Assembly: GCF_000253115.1 (NCBI RefSeq)
Contig: NC_014145.1
Location: 1,674,001 to 1,738,000 of the forward strand
Source of the DNA: Thiomonas arsenitoxydans
Lineage (GTDB): Bacteria; Pseudomonadota; Gammaproteobacteria; Burkholderiales; Burkholderiaceae_C
Direction: 5' to 3'
Length of the DNA stretch: 64,000 bases
A model generated the notes under the pieces. The model was not told the origin of the DNA. It saw only the letters and a list, made by a program, of their open reading frames with translations, and ran no database searches. Position numbers and translations under genes: made by a program. Below are positions 22,706 to 31,830 of this stretch, piece by piece (the first letter of the stretch is position 1; each line of letters begins with the position of its first letter).

Positions 22706-24380
22706 TCACCGCCCAATCCCTCGTGAGCGCTCAATTTCAGCGTTGATCTCAACCTGGCGCATCAATGCGCCCGCCCCATCGTCCATGCGACCGATGGTGT
22801 GTTGCGCAGCATCTCCCACACTGCCGCCGTCGGCCCGGATGCGGTCGATGGCGCTCATCCAGGCCGTGGCTGCTGCGGTCTTCTCGCCCCCGGTTTTGGC
22901 TTCCTCCCATTCCGCCAGCGCCCGGTCGATGCCGGGGTAGGGGGATTCGTTGGATTGCGTGGGCGCTGGCTGTGCCTGTTTTTCAGGCATTTCAAGCGAG
23001 GCCTGTGCTGGCGCATGCACTGGGTGCCTTTCCGCGCTCTTGTCCTTGGCTTTGTCCACAGTTTCTGTGGGCAAGTGCAGCGGCTCTTTCTTCTGGGCCT
23101 TGTGTTTCAACAGTCCTTGTTCCTGCATCCGGTTATAGACTGCCTCTCCTGCGACGGTGAGCTGGCCTTTGGCATCAACCAGGGCCTGGCGCGCCGGATC
23201 GGTCAGCACAGCTTGCTGTTCGGCGGTCAGCGTTTTGTCTTGCCCCGCCGCTTCGATGGCGTCCCATCCCGCGACGGGCAGGTGTGCCAGAGCGGATTCG
23301 GCGGCCATGAAGGCTGTGTCGATGACGTAGCGGGGCCGTGGCGCGCTTGGCGGTTGGGGAGTAGGTTTGACTGGCGGTTGCCGCGGCTGCCGCTGTTTTT
23401 GCCGCTCCTGTTGACTTTGCAGCTCATCGGCGACGATAGGCTGCAAATCGGCACTGGTGACGACGATCCCGAGCCGCACAGCCTGCCGCGCTGCCCGCTC
23501 CCGAAATTCACTGCTTCCCGTGACGTCCACCTCGCCGCCATACTTCTGCGCGGCGATACGCAAGGCCGCTTCCAGGGAGTCATCTGCCTTGTCGTGCATG
23601 ACGATGCGCGGCCCTGTGTCGGTGAACTTCGCCTGGCCATCCTGCCCACGGTAGATTACCAACTGGCGCTTGTGGTCGATCTGCACATCGAGCGCGGCCA
23701 CGGTGAGCTTGCGCAGCGGGTCGAGATCTTCGCCCTCGATGCCGTCCTGCTGCTGGTACTTCTTGCTGTTGCGCTGCTCGCGGTAGCGGATGCCGCGCAG
23801 CGTTGCCTTGGCCGCTTCATCGCCCAGATCGGCCAGCTGCTCCAACCAGGTGCGCCACACTTCGGTCCGTGGAGTCTTGGCCGTCAACGCTTTGCGCTCG
23901 ACGGCCTGGCGCTTTTGGAGTCCTTCCTTGGCCTTGGCTTCTTCCCATGCACGGTAGCTGAGAGCAACCTTGGCGTCCATGCCATCGCGCCGATGCTCCG
24001 CTAGTGCAGTGGCACGTTCTCCGCGTAGCGTGGGGATCAACGCTTGCCGCTCGTCACGGTGACGCGCGGTCATCGCATTGCGCAGCGCCTGGCGCTGTTT
24101 CCTGATTGCCTCCTGCTCGGCCTTGAAGCGCGCAGCCAGCAGGGCGCGTGCCTGGGCACGTACAGCACGGCGGCGCTGCCGTTCGGGGTCGGCGCTGGCA
24201 TGCTGCGGTTCACCCCGGAGGCTGGCGCGCTGGCCGTCCAGCGCAGCGGCATACCTCACTTTGGGTTCTGGCATGGGACCGCGTGATGGCTCATAGGGGC
24301 CAAGCGCTTTTTCCAGGGCGTTCTTACTTGCCCAACGCCCCATCTGCGATGCCTTGGCCGCCAACACGCGCCCATCGTCG
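22706..24380 (-). pseudogene. Relaxase, C-terminal part (separated by IS66 insertion)
   Basis: The continuation of the relaxase begun at 27643. The residues just past the insertion read DDGRVLAAKASQMGRWASKN, which joins naturally to ...VVTATL- at the other junction. The fragment contains a long basic helical region (RAVRAQARALLAARFKAEQE), then GGEVDVTGSSEFRERAARQA, resembling the LPD7-like accessory domain of large mobilization relaxases, and a Pro/Gln-rich linker. An ATG-like start near its top is unlikely to be used. Without the N-terminal nuclease this part cannot nick DNA. Confidence 0.8.
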
Positions 24381-24421
24381 GTAAGCGTGCAGGGAACCCC
24401 TCTTGACACCCGAAGTGAAGG

Positions 24422-26038
24422 TCAGGTGCTGAGTGCAGGGGGATTGGTTTTCGCCCAGTTGTGGGGCAGCAATTCGCCCAGACGGCTGTTGGGCCAGGTG
24501 GGCAGCTTCGTCAGCACGTCCTTGAGATAGGCCCAGGGGTCGACCTCGCAGAGCTTGGCCGATTCGATCAGCGTCATGAGCACGGCGGCTCGGCGGCCGG
24601 CCTGGGGCGAGCCCACGAAGAGCCAGTTTCGGCGCCCGAGTGCGAGAGGCCGAATGGCGTTTTCCACCGCGTTGTTATCGATCGGCACGCGCCCATCGGT
24701 GGCAAACACACACAACGCCCGCCACCGGCCCAGCGCATAGTCGATGGCCCGCGCCGTGGCGTCGGCCTTGGCCAAGAGCGAGCGCTGCCCGATCAGCCAG
24801 GCGTGCAAGGCATCGAGCAGGGGTTGGCTTTGGCGCTGGCGCAGCGCGGTGCGCCCATCGGGCGGATGCTCCTGAAGGGTCTGCTCAATGGCATACAAGG
24901 CTTTGATGCGCTTAAGCGCCTCCTGCGCAATCGCGCTGCCCGCCAGCTTGTGCGCCTCGAAGAACTTTCTGCGTACATGCGCCCAGCAACCCGCCTCCAC
25001 AACGCTCCCTTGGGCATACAGCGCCTTGTAGCCGCTGAAGTCATCGGTGAGCAAGGTGCCTGACCAATCCTGCAGGAAGTCGCGCGCATGCGCACCGGCA
25101 CGACTGGCGCAATAGTCAAACACCACCGCCGGCGTAGCCGCGCTGCGGTAGACCCAGACATAAGCGCGGTGTGTCTTGCCCGTGCCCGGCGCCAGCTCGG
25201 CTACCGGGGTCTCATCGGCATGCAGCACGGGTTGCTCCAGCAGATGGTCTTTGAGGGCCTGGGCCAGCGGTTCCAGGCGCACCCCGCACAGGCCCACCCA
25301 CTGCGCCATGCTCGAGCGCGGGAGGTGCACGCCGCTGCGGCGGTAAATCTCCTCCTGGCGGTACAACGGCAGGTGATCGTCGTGCTTGGCCAGCACCACC
25401 TGCGCCAGCAGGCCGGGGGCGGGAATGCCTTTGTCAATGAGTTGCGCTGGCAGGGGTGCAGCCAACACCGTCTGGCAGCACGCACAGGCGTACTTGCCGC
25501 GGACGTGCCGGTGCACGAAGAAGCGTGTGGGCTCGCAGTCGAGCTGCTCGCTGATCTCCTGCCCGATACGGCGCAGGGCGTGGCCCTGCGGGCACAGGCC
25601 GGAGTCGATCTCGTAGCGGTGTTCGATGCGCGGCAACTGGCTGGGCAGGGGCTGGCGTTTGGGGAGACGTTTGCCTGGGGCGGTGCGCTCCTCATCGGCG
25701 GCGCGGTCCTCGGCCTGTTCCTCGGCTTGCAGCAGCGCCTGCGTCTTGGCGTCGAAGAGCTGGCCTTGCGTGTCCAGGCTCTCGCTGGACTGGCCGAAGC
25801 GCCATTGCTTGAGGCGCGCCAGCTCGAAGCTCAGGGCCGCAATCTTGGTCGATTGAAATTTGAGCTCGGCACGCTGGTGCGCGATCTGTGCACCGAACTG
25901 CGCAATGACCGTGCGCGCGTACTGCGCCGCCGGATCGTCGCCCAGGGACTGGAGTTTGTCGTCGTCGATGGCGCTGACCATGCCGAATTCTCTCGCGCGC
26001 ACGCGCGCGCGAGAATCGGGAGTTGCCCCGATCGACAA
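24422..26038 (-). CDS. tnpC: IS66-family transposase (TnpC)
   Basis: A 538-residue DDE transposase. An N-terminal coiled coil (about residues 40-80, AQIAHQRAELKFQSTKIAAL) is followed by a zinc-binding region (SGLCPQGHALRRIGQE, KYACACCQTVL) and the catalytic core with D in LHADETPV, D in DDFSGYKALY and E in NNAVENAIRPLALGRRNWLF. Length and gene order match IS66 elements. It looks intact. Confidence 0.92.
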   Translation of the reverse strand: MSIGATPDSRARVRAREFGMVSAIDDDKLQSLGDDPAAQYARTVIAQFGAQIAHQRAELKFQSTKIAALSFELARLKQWRFGQSSESLDTQGQLFDAKTQALLQAEEQAEDRAADEERTAPGKRLPKRQPLPSQLPRIEHRYEIDSGLCPQGHALRRIGQEISEQLDCEPTRFFVHRHVRGKYACACCQTVLAAPLPAQLIDKGIPAPGLLAQVVLAKHDDHLPLYRQEEIYRRSGVHLPRSSMAQWVGLCGVRLEPLAQALKDHLLEQPVLHADETPVAELAPGTGKTHRAYVWVYRSAATPAVVFDYCASRAGAHARDFLQDWSGTLLTDDFSGYKALYAQGSVVEAGCWAHVRRKFFEAHKLAGSAIAQEALKRIKALYAIEQTLQEHPPDGRTALRQRQSQPLLDALHAWLIGQRSLLAKADATARAIDYALGRWRALCVFATDGRVPIDNNAVENAIRPLALGRRNWLFVGSPQAGRRAAVLMTLIESAKLCEVDPWAYLKDVLTKLPTWPNSRLGELLPHNWAKTNPPALST

Positions 26039-26050
26039 ACGTCCGGGGGA

Positions 26051-26392
26051 CTACACCACGGCAATGGCGCTGGCGGTGGCGTGCGCGGTCATGCGCTGCC
26101 ACGGCAGCCCGGCGGCCAGCCAACTCCATTGCTCGGCACTCAGGTGCAGCGCCTCACGGTCCTCCTGCGGCCAGGCAAACCGGCCTTCTTGCAGTCGGCG
26201 CGTGCACAGCCAGATCCCCGAGCCATCAAAGACGAGCACCTTCAGCCGGGTGGCGCGGCGGTTGGCAAACACGTAGGCATGGTGGCGCTGGGCCGAGCCA
26301 AACCGGGCCACAACCTGGCCCAGCAGGCTATCCATGCCGCCGCGCAGATCGCTGGCGCCCACGGCCAGCCAGATGGCCTCAATGCGCAGCAT
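26051..26392 (-). CDS. tnpB: IS66 accessory protein TnpB
   Basis: A 113-residue protein with the family signature SDLRGGMDSLLGQVVARFG followed by HHAYVFANRRATRLKVLVFD. It is required for IS66 transposition by an unknown mechanism. It lies 3 nt after tnpA and 12 nt before tnpC. Confidence 0.92.
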   Translation of the reverse strand: MLRIEAIWLAVGASDLRGGMDSLLGQVVARFGSAQRHHAYVFANRRATRLKVLVFDGSGIWLCTRRLQEGRFAWPQEDREALHLSAEQWSWLAAGLPWQRMTAHATASAIAVV

Positions 26393-26395
26393 GGC

Positions 26396-26764
26396 TTATC
26401 CCAGCCAGGCCTGCAGCCACTGCGCGCACTCGGCTGCGTGGGCCACGGGCCAGTCAATCTGGGCGCGGCGCTGGGCCCCCTCGCAGGTGATGCGGGCGTG
26501 TCCGGGATGGGGGCTTCCCTCCGCAGCCGCAGCGGGGGACGGGTTGCAGTGGGCGCGCACGAAGGCGCTGCGCCGAGGCGGCAGGGCCAGACCCGCGCGT
26601 TGGGCGCGCCAGCGCGGCGCGCTCGACAGCCAGCCGCGCAGTTGCCCGTAGCCCAGCCCCTTGCTTTGCGCAAACGCTTCGGCCTTCATCCCGCTGGCTT
26701 TGAGTTCATCGAGGATCGCCAGAATCTCATCAATCCGCTCTTCACTGAGTTTGTCTGATCGCAT
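26396..26764 (-). CDS. tnpA: IS66 accessory protein TnpA
   Basis: About 122 residues; an N-terminal helix-turn-helix-like region (ERIDEILAILDELKASGMKA, LGYGQLRGWL) is followed by a basic variable tail. First gene of the IS66 trio. An in-frame ATG at 26785 would add seven residues. Confidence 0.85.
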   Translation of the reverse strand: MRSDKLSEERIDEILAILDELKASGMKAEAFAQSKGLGYGQLRGWLSSAPRWRAQRAGLALPPRRSAFVRAHCNPSPAAAAEGSPHPGHARITCEGAQRRAQIDWPVAHAAECAQWLQAWLG

Positions 26765-26835
26765 GGAGCCCCCGAAAAAACCCAAGCTTCGCTCAGCTCA
26801 GACTCATTGAAAAGATGGGTTCGGCAAACGCTTAC

Positions 26836-27643
26836 CGACGTCGAGCGTGGCTGTTACCACCATGCCCGAACCCTTGGGCTGAATCGTCACGCCATAGAGC
26901 GCTGCGGCTCGGTGCACGCTGTGCCAACTTGCCCCTGGGGACTGCACGGCGGTGCGGATGCCCTGAGCCGGTTCCCCGGTAAGCCATGCCTGAAACGACG
27001 GTGCCCCTGCGTTGCGATGCTCGGCGGCCTTGGCTGCATTGGTTAGGCGCGGGCCGTCCTCCAGACGCCCACGGGCGAAGCGCTCGGCGCGGCTCATCTT
27101 GGCAATGATGGGTGTGTCCTGGTCGTCGTGGGTCACGACATACGGCCCAGGGCTGTGTCGCCAGCCATGCGCAAGCTCGATCTCACGCATGGCTTTGTCC
27201 AGGAGCAGCCAGTCATACTTGGGCACCTTGGCCGTATGGCCGTCAGCATGCACGCGGTTGACGATCAGATGCACATGATCATGATCGGTGTCGCGGTGCA
27301 GCGCCCACAGTGCATCGTGCCCCTCGAAGCCCAGCGTTTTCATGACGTGTTCGCACGCTGCGTCGATCTGCTGGCGCTCGGGATGCTCGGCCTCCTGCCA
27401 AGCGAGGGTGACGTGGTACACCGGCCCGCGCGCAGTCGTGTTGCGTGCCGCCGCAGCCATGGCGTCGAGGATGTCGATGGCGGTCTGGCGATCCTCTGGG
27501 GTGTCTAACGGGCAGTCGAGGTTGAGCGCGCCCATCTCGGGGCTGGGCTCTGCGACCTGGTCCGGGTTGTCGCGGGCGATATAGCGCACGGCCTCGCCAA
27601 ATCCGCGTGAGGCCGCTTTACGTGTGATGACTTTGGCAAGCAT
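26836..27643 (-). pseudogene. MOBP-type relaxase, N-terminal nuclease part, disrupted by IS66
   Basis: The N-terminal 269 residues or so of a TraI/VirD2-like mobilization nuclease, which nicks oriT and pilots the strand. Motif I is around GFGEAVRYIARDN with a candidate catalytic Tyr, and motif III is HRDTDHDHVHLIVNRV, the metal-binding histidine triad. The frame continues past 26836 into the IS and stops at 26804. The start ATG 27643 overlaps the MobC-like gene by 26 bp, so the two are translationally linked. The nuclease domain itself is complete, so a truncated but nicking-competent protein cannot be excluded. Confidence 0.85.
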
Positions 27644-27929
27644 CGGCGACCTCGGCGATGTGCTGGATGGTGGCGCGCCATTGCGTCAGAGCCAGCTCCA
27701 CGGCGCTGCGGTCGAGCTGGCCGCGTGCGGCTAGATGCTTGAGCAGTCCGCCTTGACGCCGCAGCTCGGCTTGCAGGGTTTGCAGCCGGGCCACGCGCGT
27801 ATCGCCACGCAGAGCGATGGTGCGCAGGTAGCTGCTTGTCGTCAGCATCGCCGCATCGGCCATATGGCGGATCAGTGCAGCCTCGGCAGGCGTTGCGCGC
27901 AGCGCCAGGTGAACGGTTCGCTCACGCAT
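27618..27929 (-). CDS. MobC/TraJ-like relaxosome accessory protein
   Basis: A 103-residue protein with a ribbon-helix-helix-like N-terminus (RTVHLALRATPAEAALIRHM) and SSYLRTIALRGDTRV, followed by a helical tail; this is the pattern of MobC proteins that bind oriT and help the relaxase. It overlaps the relaxase start by 26 bp and its own start overlaps the upstream gene by 8 bp. It seems intact. Confidence 0.75.
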   Translation of the reverse strand: MRERTVHLALRATPAEAALIRHMADAAMLTTSSYLRTIALRGDTRVARLQTLQAELRRQGGLLKHLAARGQLDRSAVELALTQWRATIQHIAEVADACQSHHT

Positions 27930-28599
27930 GAGAGTCTCCCGTCATGCGTGCGCGCAGCTTGCTCGGGTAGAGCTTGTCCCCAGGCGACGCCTTGCGTTCG
28001 ATGTCGATGCGCCGCTCCACGGCATTGACACCAAAGCGCTCAATGAGCGCGATGATGATCTTGCGGTCGCTCTCGGTCACGCCTGACGCACCGAAGCCGA
28101 GCTTGCCGCTTTTGAGCAGCATATCGGCGCGTTCGTCGGGTGATTCCCCGATGGCTTTGAACCCGGCGCTTGGTGGCCCTTCAAGCTGCTTGCGCAGGCG
28201 ATAGTCCTCGTCGGATTCGTCATCCCGCTTGTCGGAACCATCGGCCCAGCTTGGCAGATCGTGGATGTCGCGCGGTTTGGCCGTGATGACAGGTGCCGGA
28301 GTTGCGGTTGTCGTCTCGGTCTTGGCAACCTCCGACGCGTGCGGCACGGTGGGCTGCGATGTCAGGCCAGCGCGTCCAAAAGCCGCCAGCAGTGCCGAAG
28401 GACGCACGCCAAGGGCGGGAGCAACGAGCCGCGCGTAGCGCGCCAGCGGCACACCGCTTTGGTGCAGTGCCTTGATGTCAGCGATACGCTCGGTCACGAA
28501 CGCATCGCTGACCGTGCGCGCTGCAGCTTTGCCCGTGAGCTGACGGGAGAGTTTTGCAGCCTGATCGATGCGTTCAAAGATGGTGGATGATTGAGTCAT
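27922..28599 (-). CDS. Mobilization-operon hypothetical protein
   Basis: A 225-residue protein I do not recognise. It is helical, with an N-terminal part (SSTIFERIDQAAKLSRQLTG) resembling plasmid-partition or TraK-like DNA-binding starts, an Asp/Lys-rich middle (WADGSDKRDDESDEDYRLRK) and a basic C-terminus. The frame opens at 28677, but MTQSSTIF from 28599 is preferred because the upstream codons overlap a conserved non-coding repeat. It is first in the mob operon, just past the candidate oriT, so a relaxosome or oriT-binding role is plausible but unproven. Confidence 0.55.
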   Translation of the reverse strand: MTQSSTIFERIDQAAKLSRQLTGKAAARTVSDAFVTERIADIKALHQSGVPLARYARLVAPALGVRPSALLAAFGRAGLTSQPTVPHASEVAKTETTTATPAPVITAKPRDIHDLPSWADGSDKRDDESDEDYRLRKQLEGPPSAGFKAIGESPDERADMLLKSGKLGFGASGVTESDRKIIIALIERFGVNAVERRIDIERKASPGDKLYPSKLRARMTGDSHA

Positions 28600-28622
28600 G
28601 TCGATGCTCCATAAAGGTGTGA

Positions 28623-28733
28623 GAAACGCAGTGCCGAGACGCGGGACAAAACAGGGTGTCGGGCGCAGCCTGACCAAGGGGCCGGTTTCGCCTGAAGCGC
28701 GAGCGCCAGGTGAAACCTAGGCTTACCTTGCCC
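28623..28733 (-). other. Candidate oriT, copy A (inverted partner at 32358-32468)
   Basis: This 111-bp stretch upstream of the mob genes recurs inverted 3.7 kb away with about 85% identity by eye. On the minus strand it contains CCCGACACCCTGTTTTGTCC; the ACCCTG|T core resembles the nick regions of MOBP plasmids such as R64 (ATCCTG|T). Adjacency to mobC and relaxase genes fits an oriT. Function is inferred. Confidence 0.55.
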
Positions 28734-28774
28734 CACAAAAAAACGAGTCTGCGCAGTGTGTCGTGGTGTGCCCA

Positions 28775-29218
28775 TTAGGCTGTCCCTTGATCGTGGCGGA
28801 AGAAACCTTGTCGTATCGCCCGCCCAGTTGGGCTCACACACCAATGCGGCAGGCCGTAGGCAGCACCGTCAACCGGGGTCAAGGTGTCAGGCAGATCAGG
28901 GTCGCGAAGAGCCTCGCGCAGTGCCCGCCACGGCAGGCCAAGGTTGCGCGCCAGCAGGCCGGTTGACGCGCGCGCGTTGGCCTCGGCTTCGTTGCGCGAT
29001 AGGCCACCGTCGCATTCGAGAATTGCCGCACGTTCTTCGAAGTGCTCACGCAGGTTTTCTGCCCACAGCAGCGCCATCAGATCAGGCTTGGCTTGGCAAA
29101 TCGCTTCGCGCAGATCATCGGCCAGGCGCGAGGCCGGGGACACGATCAACGTGTCGCCGTCGGGTTGGATGGTGAAGCCCGATGTGCGCAGATGAGCAAG
29201 CAGGGCGCTGGGATTCAT
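28775..29218 (-). CDS. Hypothetical protein with TubC-like N-terminal docking fold
   Basis: A 147-residue protein. Residues 1-50 (LLAHLRTSGFTIQPDGDTLI, then LADDLREAICQAKPDLMALL) resemble the small TubC docking domain, here as commonly seen in plasmid and ICE proteins next to primase genes. The rest has no motif I know. Its start overlaps the stop of the DUF3987 gene by 4 nt, so it is part of the replication gene group. Confidence 0.6.
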   Translation of the reverse strand: MNPSALLAHLRTSGFTIQPDGDTLIVSPASRLADDLREAICQAKPDLMALLWAENLREHFEERAAILECDGGLSRNEAEANARASTGLLARNLGLPWRALREALRDPDLPDTLTPVDGAAYGLPHWCVSPTGRAIRQGFFRHDQGTA

Positions 29219-30951
29219 AGCGCCACCTTGTCATCGTGCGGGGCGAGCTTCACGGTTTGCAGGCTTCCCCCTTGGGAATCCTGCGAATCCTGCGAAAAGC
29301 CTTGCTGCGCTTGGCTTTGCCCCAGTTGCGAAGGCTTGCGAATGCTTGCGAATTCGCAGGCCGCCGGGGTGGTCGTTCGCAGGGTTTCGCAACCATTCGC
29401 ATGGCCCCCAACCCCAGTGTCCATGCGGGTTTTCGCAGGATTCGCAGCATTCGCACGGGCCGTTTGCGTTTTCGCCTGATCCACTCCCAGTGCGCGCACT
29501 GCACCGGTGCCAACGGCCACCAGCCCGGCGGCTAAAAGCCGGTCAAGGGCTGCGTCCCTTCGGCTTGCAGATCGGAGGATCGCCGGGCCAATACGGGGAA
29601 TGTCGCGGATTGGCATCGACTCGCCCCTCGGGGCGATCCAGCGATAGAGCGTCAGTGCCCAGTCGGGCGTCGGATCGGCCTTGCCACCCAGCGCCGTCAG
29701 CCAGCTTTGCAGCGTATAGCGCACCAGGCGGATCGCGTTTTGCGCAGTTTCGCAGTCGATCATGGGCTCGTTCGCCCATGCCGCCATCACACCTGCAATG
29801 CGGCAAGCCTGCTCGGTTGCCCGCAGAGCGAAGGGCCGCACGGGGCGCAGCTCGCCGCGTCGGGCCTCGTGCTCCATGAGCTCGAAGAACGCCGCCAGTT
29901 CCTGCCGCGCATCGGCGGATAGTTCGATGACAGGTAGGTCGTCGCAGTGATCTGGCATGGGATCACGCAACAGTTCCGTGCAGCGCGCCAAGAAGCCGAC
30001 AATGGCTGGCGATTCGTCGGGCAGCCAAGGGCGGAACACGCGCGGGGCAAGTTCCTCGGGCCATGCCAGTAAGAAGCGGGGCCAAAAGCCGATCCCCGAT
30101 AAAGACTCGTCAGATAGGGTGTCACCCAACGCCTCGGGTTGCGCCAGCAGGTGCGCCGACAAGCGCACGCCGTAGCGCTCAAATCTTCCGCCGCCGCCGC
30201 CACGGACCACGGACAGGTGCCCACGATCCCACAGGCCGCACAAAGACGCCGCCGTCTTGGTGCGATGGTCTTGGCTCATGGCATGCCCGGCGAGCATGAC
30301 GCCTGCCTCAGTCGAAAACACGCCTTGCCCGGCGACACCTTCGGCATAGGATCGGTGCAGGCCCTCGATGGTGATGTCGCCTGCCAGCCGGTAAGGGGCA
30401 GGGGGAGGGGACGCAGGCTTGGGGGCATTCTTGCTTCGCTCAGAGCAGGTTTCCTCGTACACCTCCACCTCACGCAGCCATGCCTGCCCCACTTCGCGTT
30501 GAAACTCATGGATCGCGCGCAGGGCCACGCGATCAGCCATGTCCTTACCATCGCCGGATCGCGCCACGGTCAAGCAATACAGGCTCAGGGGTCGGACTCC
30601 GCCGTCGATGGTGCGCACGTTGGCCCGCGATTGCGCCAGCAAGGCGGCGGCGGCGAGGAACGATTGCCCGGCCATGGCGGGGGATACTTGCGCACCGTAG
30701 GCCAAGTCACATGCCGCTTGCGCCAAGGGACCAAGCGCATCGGTCGGGTAGCCATCGCTGCCTGCGTCAAGCTCCGGTTTGAGTAACACTTCCGCCCGGC
30801 GGATCGCGGCAAGCAGCGGCAAAGGCTCTAATGCGGCTTCTGGCGTTTGTGGGGCAAGATGTTGACCAACACGCTCTGCCAGGGCGTCGAGAATGGACGC
30901 GCCACGCGCAGCGTGATCAAATTTTCGGGTTGCTTCGGCAATCACGCTCAT
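29215..30951 (-). CDS. DUF3987 (YfjI-like) plasmid replication protein
   Basis: A 578-residue protein matching the DUF3987 group found on plasmids and integrative elements, usually beside a primase. Visible features are a degenerate P-loop-like site (LTVARSGDGKDMADRVALR, about residues 128-146), ITIEGLHRSYAEGVAGQGVF, and the EAGVMLAGHAMSQDHRTKTA box. The C-terminal tail (about 480-578) is low-complexity. It is likely an ATPase or helicase-like partner in element replication, by association only. It overlaps both neighbours by 4 nt. Confidence 0.75.
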   Translation of the reverse strand: MSVIAEATRKFDHAARGASILDALAERVGQHLAPQTPEAALEPLPLLAAIRRAEVLLKPELDAGSDGYPTDALGPLAQAACDLAYGAQVSPAMAGQSFLAAAALLAQSRANVRTIDGGVRPLSLYCLTVARSGDGKDMADRVALRAIHEFQREVGQAWLREVEVYEETCSERSKNAPKPASPPPAPYRLAGDITIEGLHRSYAEGVAGQGVFSTEAGVMLAGHAMSQDHRTKTAASLCGLWDRGHLSVVRGGGGGRFERYGVRLSAHLLAQPEALGDTLSDESLSGIGFWPRFLLAWPEELAPRVFRPWLPDESPAIVGFLARCTELLRDPMPDHCDDLPVIELSADARQELAAFFELMEHEARRGELRPVRPFALRATEQACRIAGVMAAWANEPMIDCETAQNAIRLVRYTLQSWLTALGGKADPTPDWALTLYRWIAPRGESMPIRDIPRIGPAILRSASRRDAALDRLLAAGLVAVGTGAVRALGVDQAKTQTARANAANPAKTRMDTGVGGHANGCETLRTTTPAACEFASIRKPSQLGQSQAQQGFSQDSQDSQGGSLQTVKLAPHDDKVAL

Positions 30952-31373
30952 GGCCGCATCCCCGCGAGTTGCACCCCGGCAAGAATCCGGGCGTGCGCCA
31001 CGCTCACGCGCTGACGGTCAGGCTCGGGCAGGGTTTGGCCTTCGCGCAGCATCGCGGCAGCCATGCAGACGATCAGGCTTTCATGCTCGATAGCGCGCAG
31101 CACATCGACAGCAGGGAATGGGGCGCGTTCGCGCGGTCGGTGATGATCGACGGCTTGCGGGGGCAGGATGTCTTGCCAGACTAGCCCCACGGCTGCAAGA
31201 ATGGCCTCGGCGTCGCAGCCCGCGAAACAATGAAAAAGTACGCGCCTATCGTCGAGTTCTCGAACCGAAAGGCTCGCGCGACAGTCGTCATGGGCGGGGC
31301 AACGCGCCAGCCACCGACCGGGGCCAGTGCGCTTGACGCCCGAAAGTCGATCAAGCAGGGTCAGGGCCGTCAT
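30948..31373 (-). CDS. CHC2 zinc-finger primase-like protein, short form
   Basis: A 141-residue protein whose N-terminal half is a CHC2 primase zinc finger (RWLARCPAHDD, then LFHCFAGCDAEAILAAVG; ligands C, H, C, C). The Toprim catalytic domain of a normal primase is absent, so it may bind template and depend on the DUF3987 protein encoded 4 nt downstream, or be a reduced regulator. Such split pairs occur on plasmids and phage-like elements. Confidence 0.75.
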   Translation of the reverse strand: MTALTLLDRLSGVKRTGPGRWLARCPAHDDCRASLSVRELDDRRVLFHCFAGCDAEAILAAVGLVWQDILPPQAVDHHRPRERAPFPAVDVLRAIEHESLIVCMAAAMLREGQTLPEPDRQRVSVAHARILAGVQLAGMRP

Positions 31374-31747
31374 CGCGTGCCTCCCGATCCGATGGTGGCG
31401 TGCGTTGCCACAGTCTTGCGGGGGCGGCCACGTTTGCGTGGTGATGATGCGGGAATCAGCTCTGCGCTGGGTCGCGGCGCGGCGGCCTCAGGTGCGGTGC
31501 TTTTTGTGGCAAGCCACGCAGCCAGGGCTGGCAGCATGACCACGACGCGCCCGCCGATATACGTTGTCGGCGGATAGTCGCCACGCTCGCGGCGCTTTTG
31601 TGCGGCGGTGATGCTGGTATAGCCCAGCGTCTGGCAAAGATAGGAGTCATCCAGGGCCATGACCATCGGCGCGCCCTGGGCGATCAATGCGCTGAAGAGC
31701 GTATCGACGCTAATTTCGTGGGTAGAACTATGGGGTGACATCGTCAT
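31370..31747 (-). CDS. Putative DNA-binding regulator with AT-hook
   Basis: A 125-residue protein. The N-terminal half (LCQTLGYTSITAAQKRRERG, YIGGRVVVMLPALAAWLA) resembles AlpA/excisionase-type helix-turn-helix proteins, and the C-terminal tail carries an AT-hook (RKRGRPRKT). It heads the operon with the CHC2 and DUF3987 genes and overlaps the CHC2 gene by 4 nt. It may regulate the replication genes or act as a recombination directionality factor. Both are guesses. Confidence 0.55.
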   Translation of the reverse strand: MTMSPHSSTHEISVDTLFSALIAQGAPMVMALDDSYLCQTLGYTSITAAQKRRERGDYPPTTYIGGRVVVMLPALAAWLATKSTAPEAAAPRPSAELIPASSPRKRGRPRKTVATHATIGSGGTR

Positions 31748-31830
31748 CCTCCGTCATGCGCTGCTTGGGAGGTACGACGCGGGCTGCGCAGTGCGCAGCA
31801 AAACCGAGGAACGGAGTGCAGCCCGCGCGT

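Larger units (their letters stand above)
24381..26835 (-). mobile_element. IS66-family insertion sequence inside the relaxase gene
   Basis: A 2455-bp element with three genes (tnpA, tnpB, tnpC) on the minus strand. Both ends begin GTAAGCGT, typical of IS66, and the inverted repeats match at about 14 of the first 20 positions. The flanking 8 bp read CGACGATG and CGACGTCG on the relaxase strand, an imperfect duplication (6 of 8), so some drift since insertion is likely. The element splits the relaxase between its nuclease domain and the rest. Confidence 0.9.

Noticed and set aside
22561..22752. A 63-codon minus-strand gene after the relaxase
   Set aside because: No recognisable family and no ribosome site, and it overlaps the relaxase 3' end.
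25088..26758. A 556-codon open frame on the plus strand
   Set aside because: It is the antisense shadow of the IS66 tnpA-tnpB-tnpC genes.
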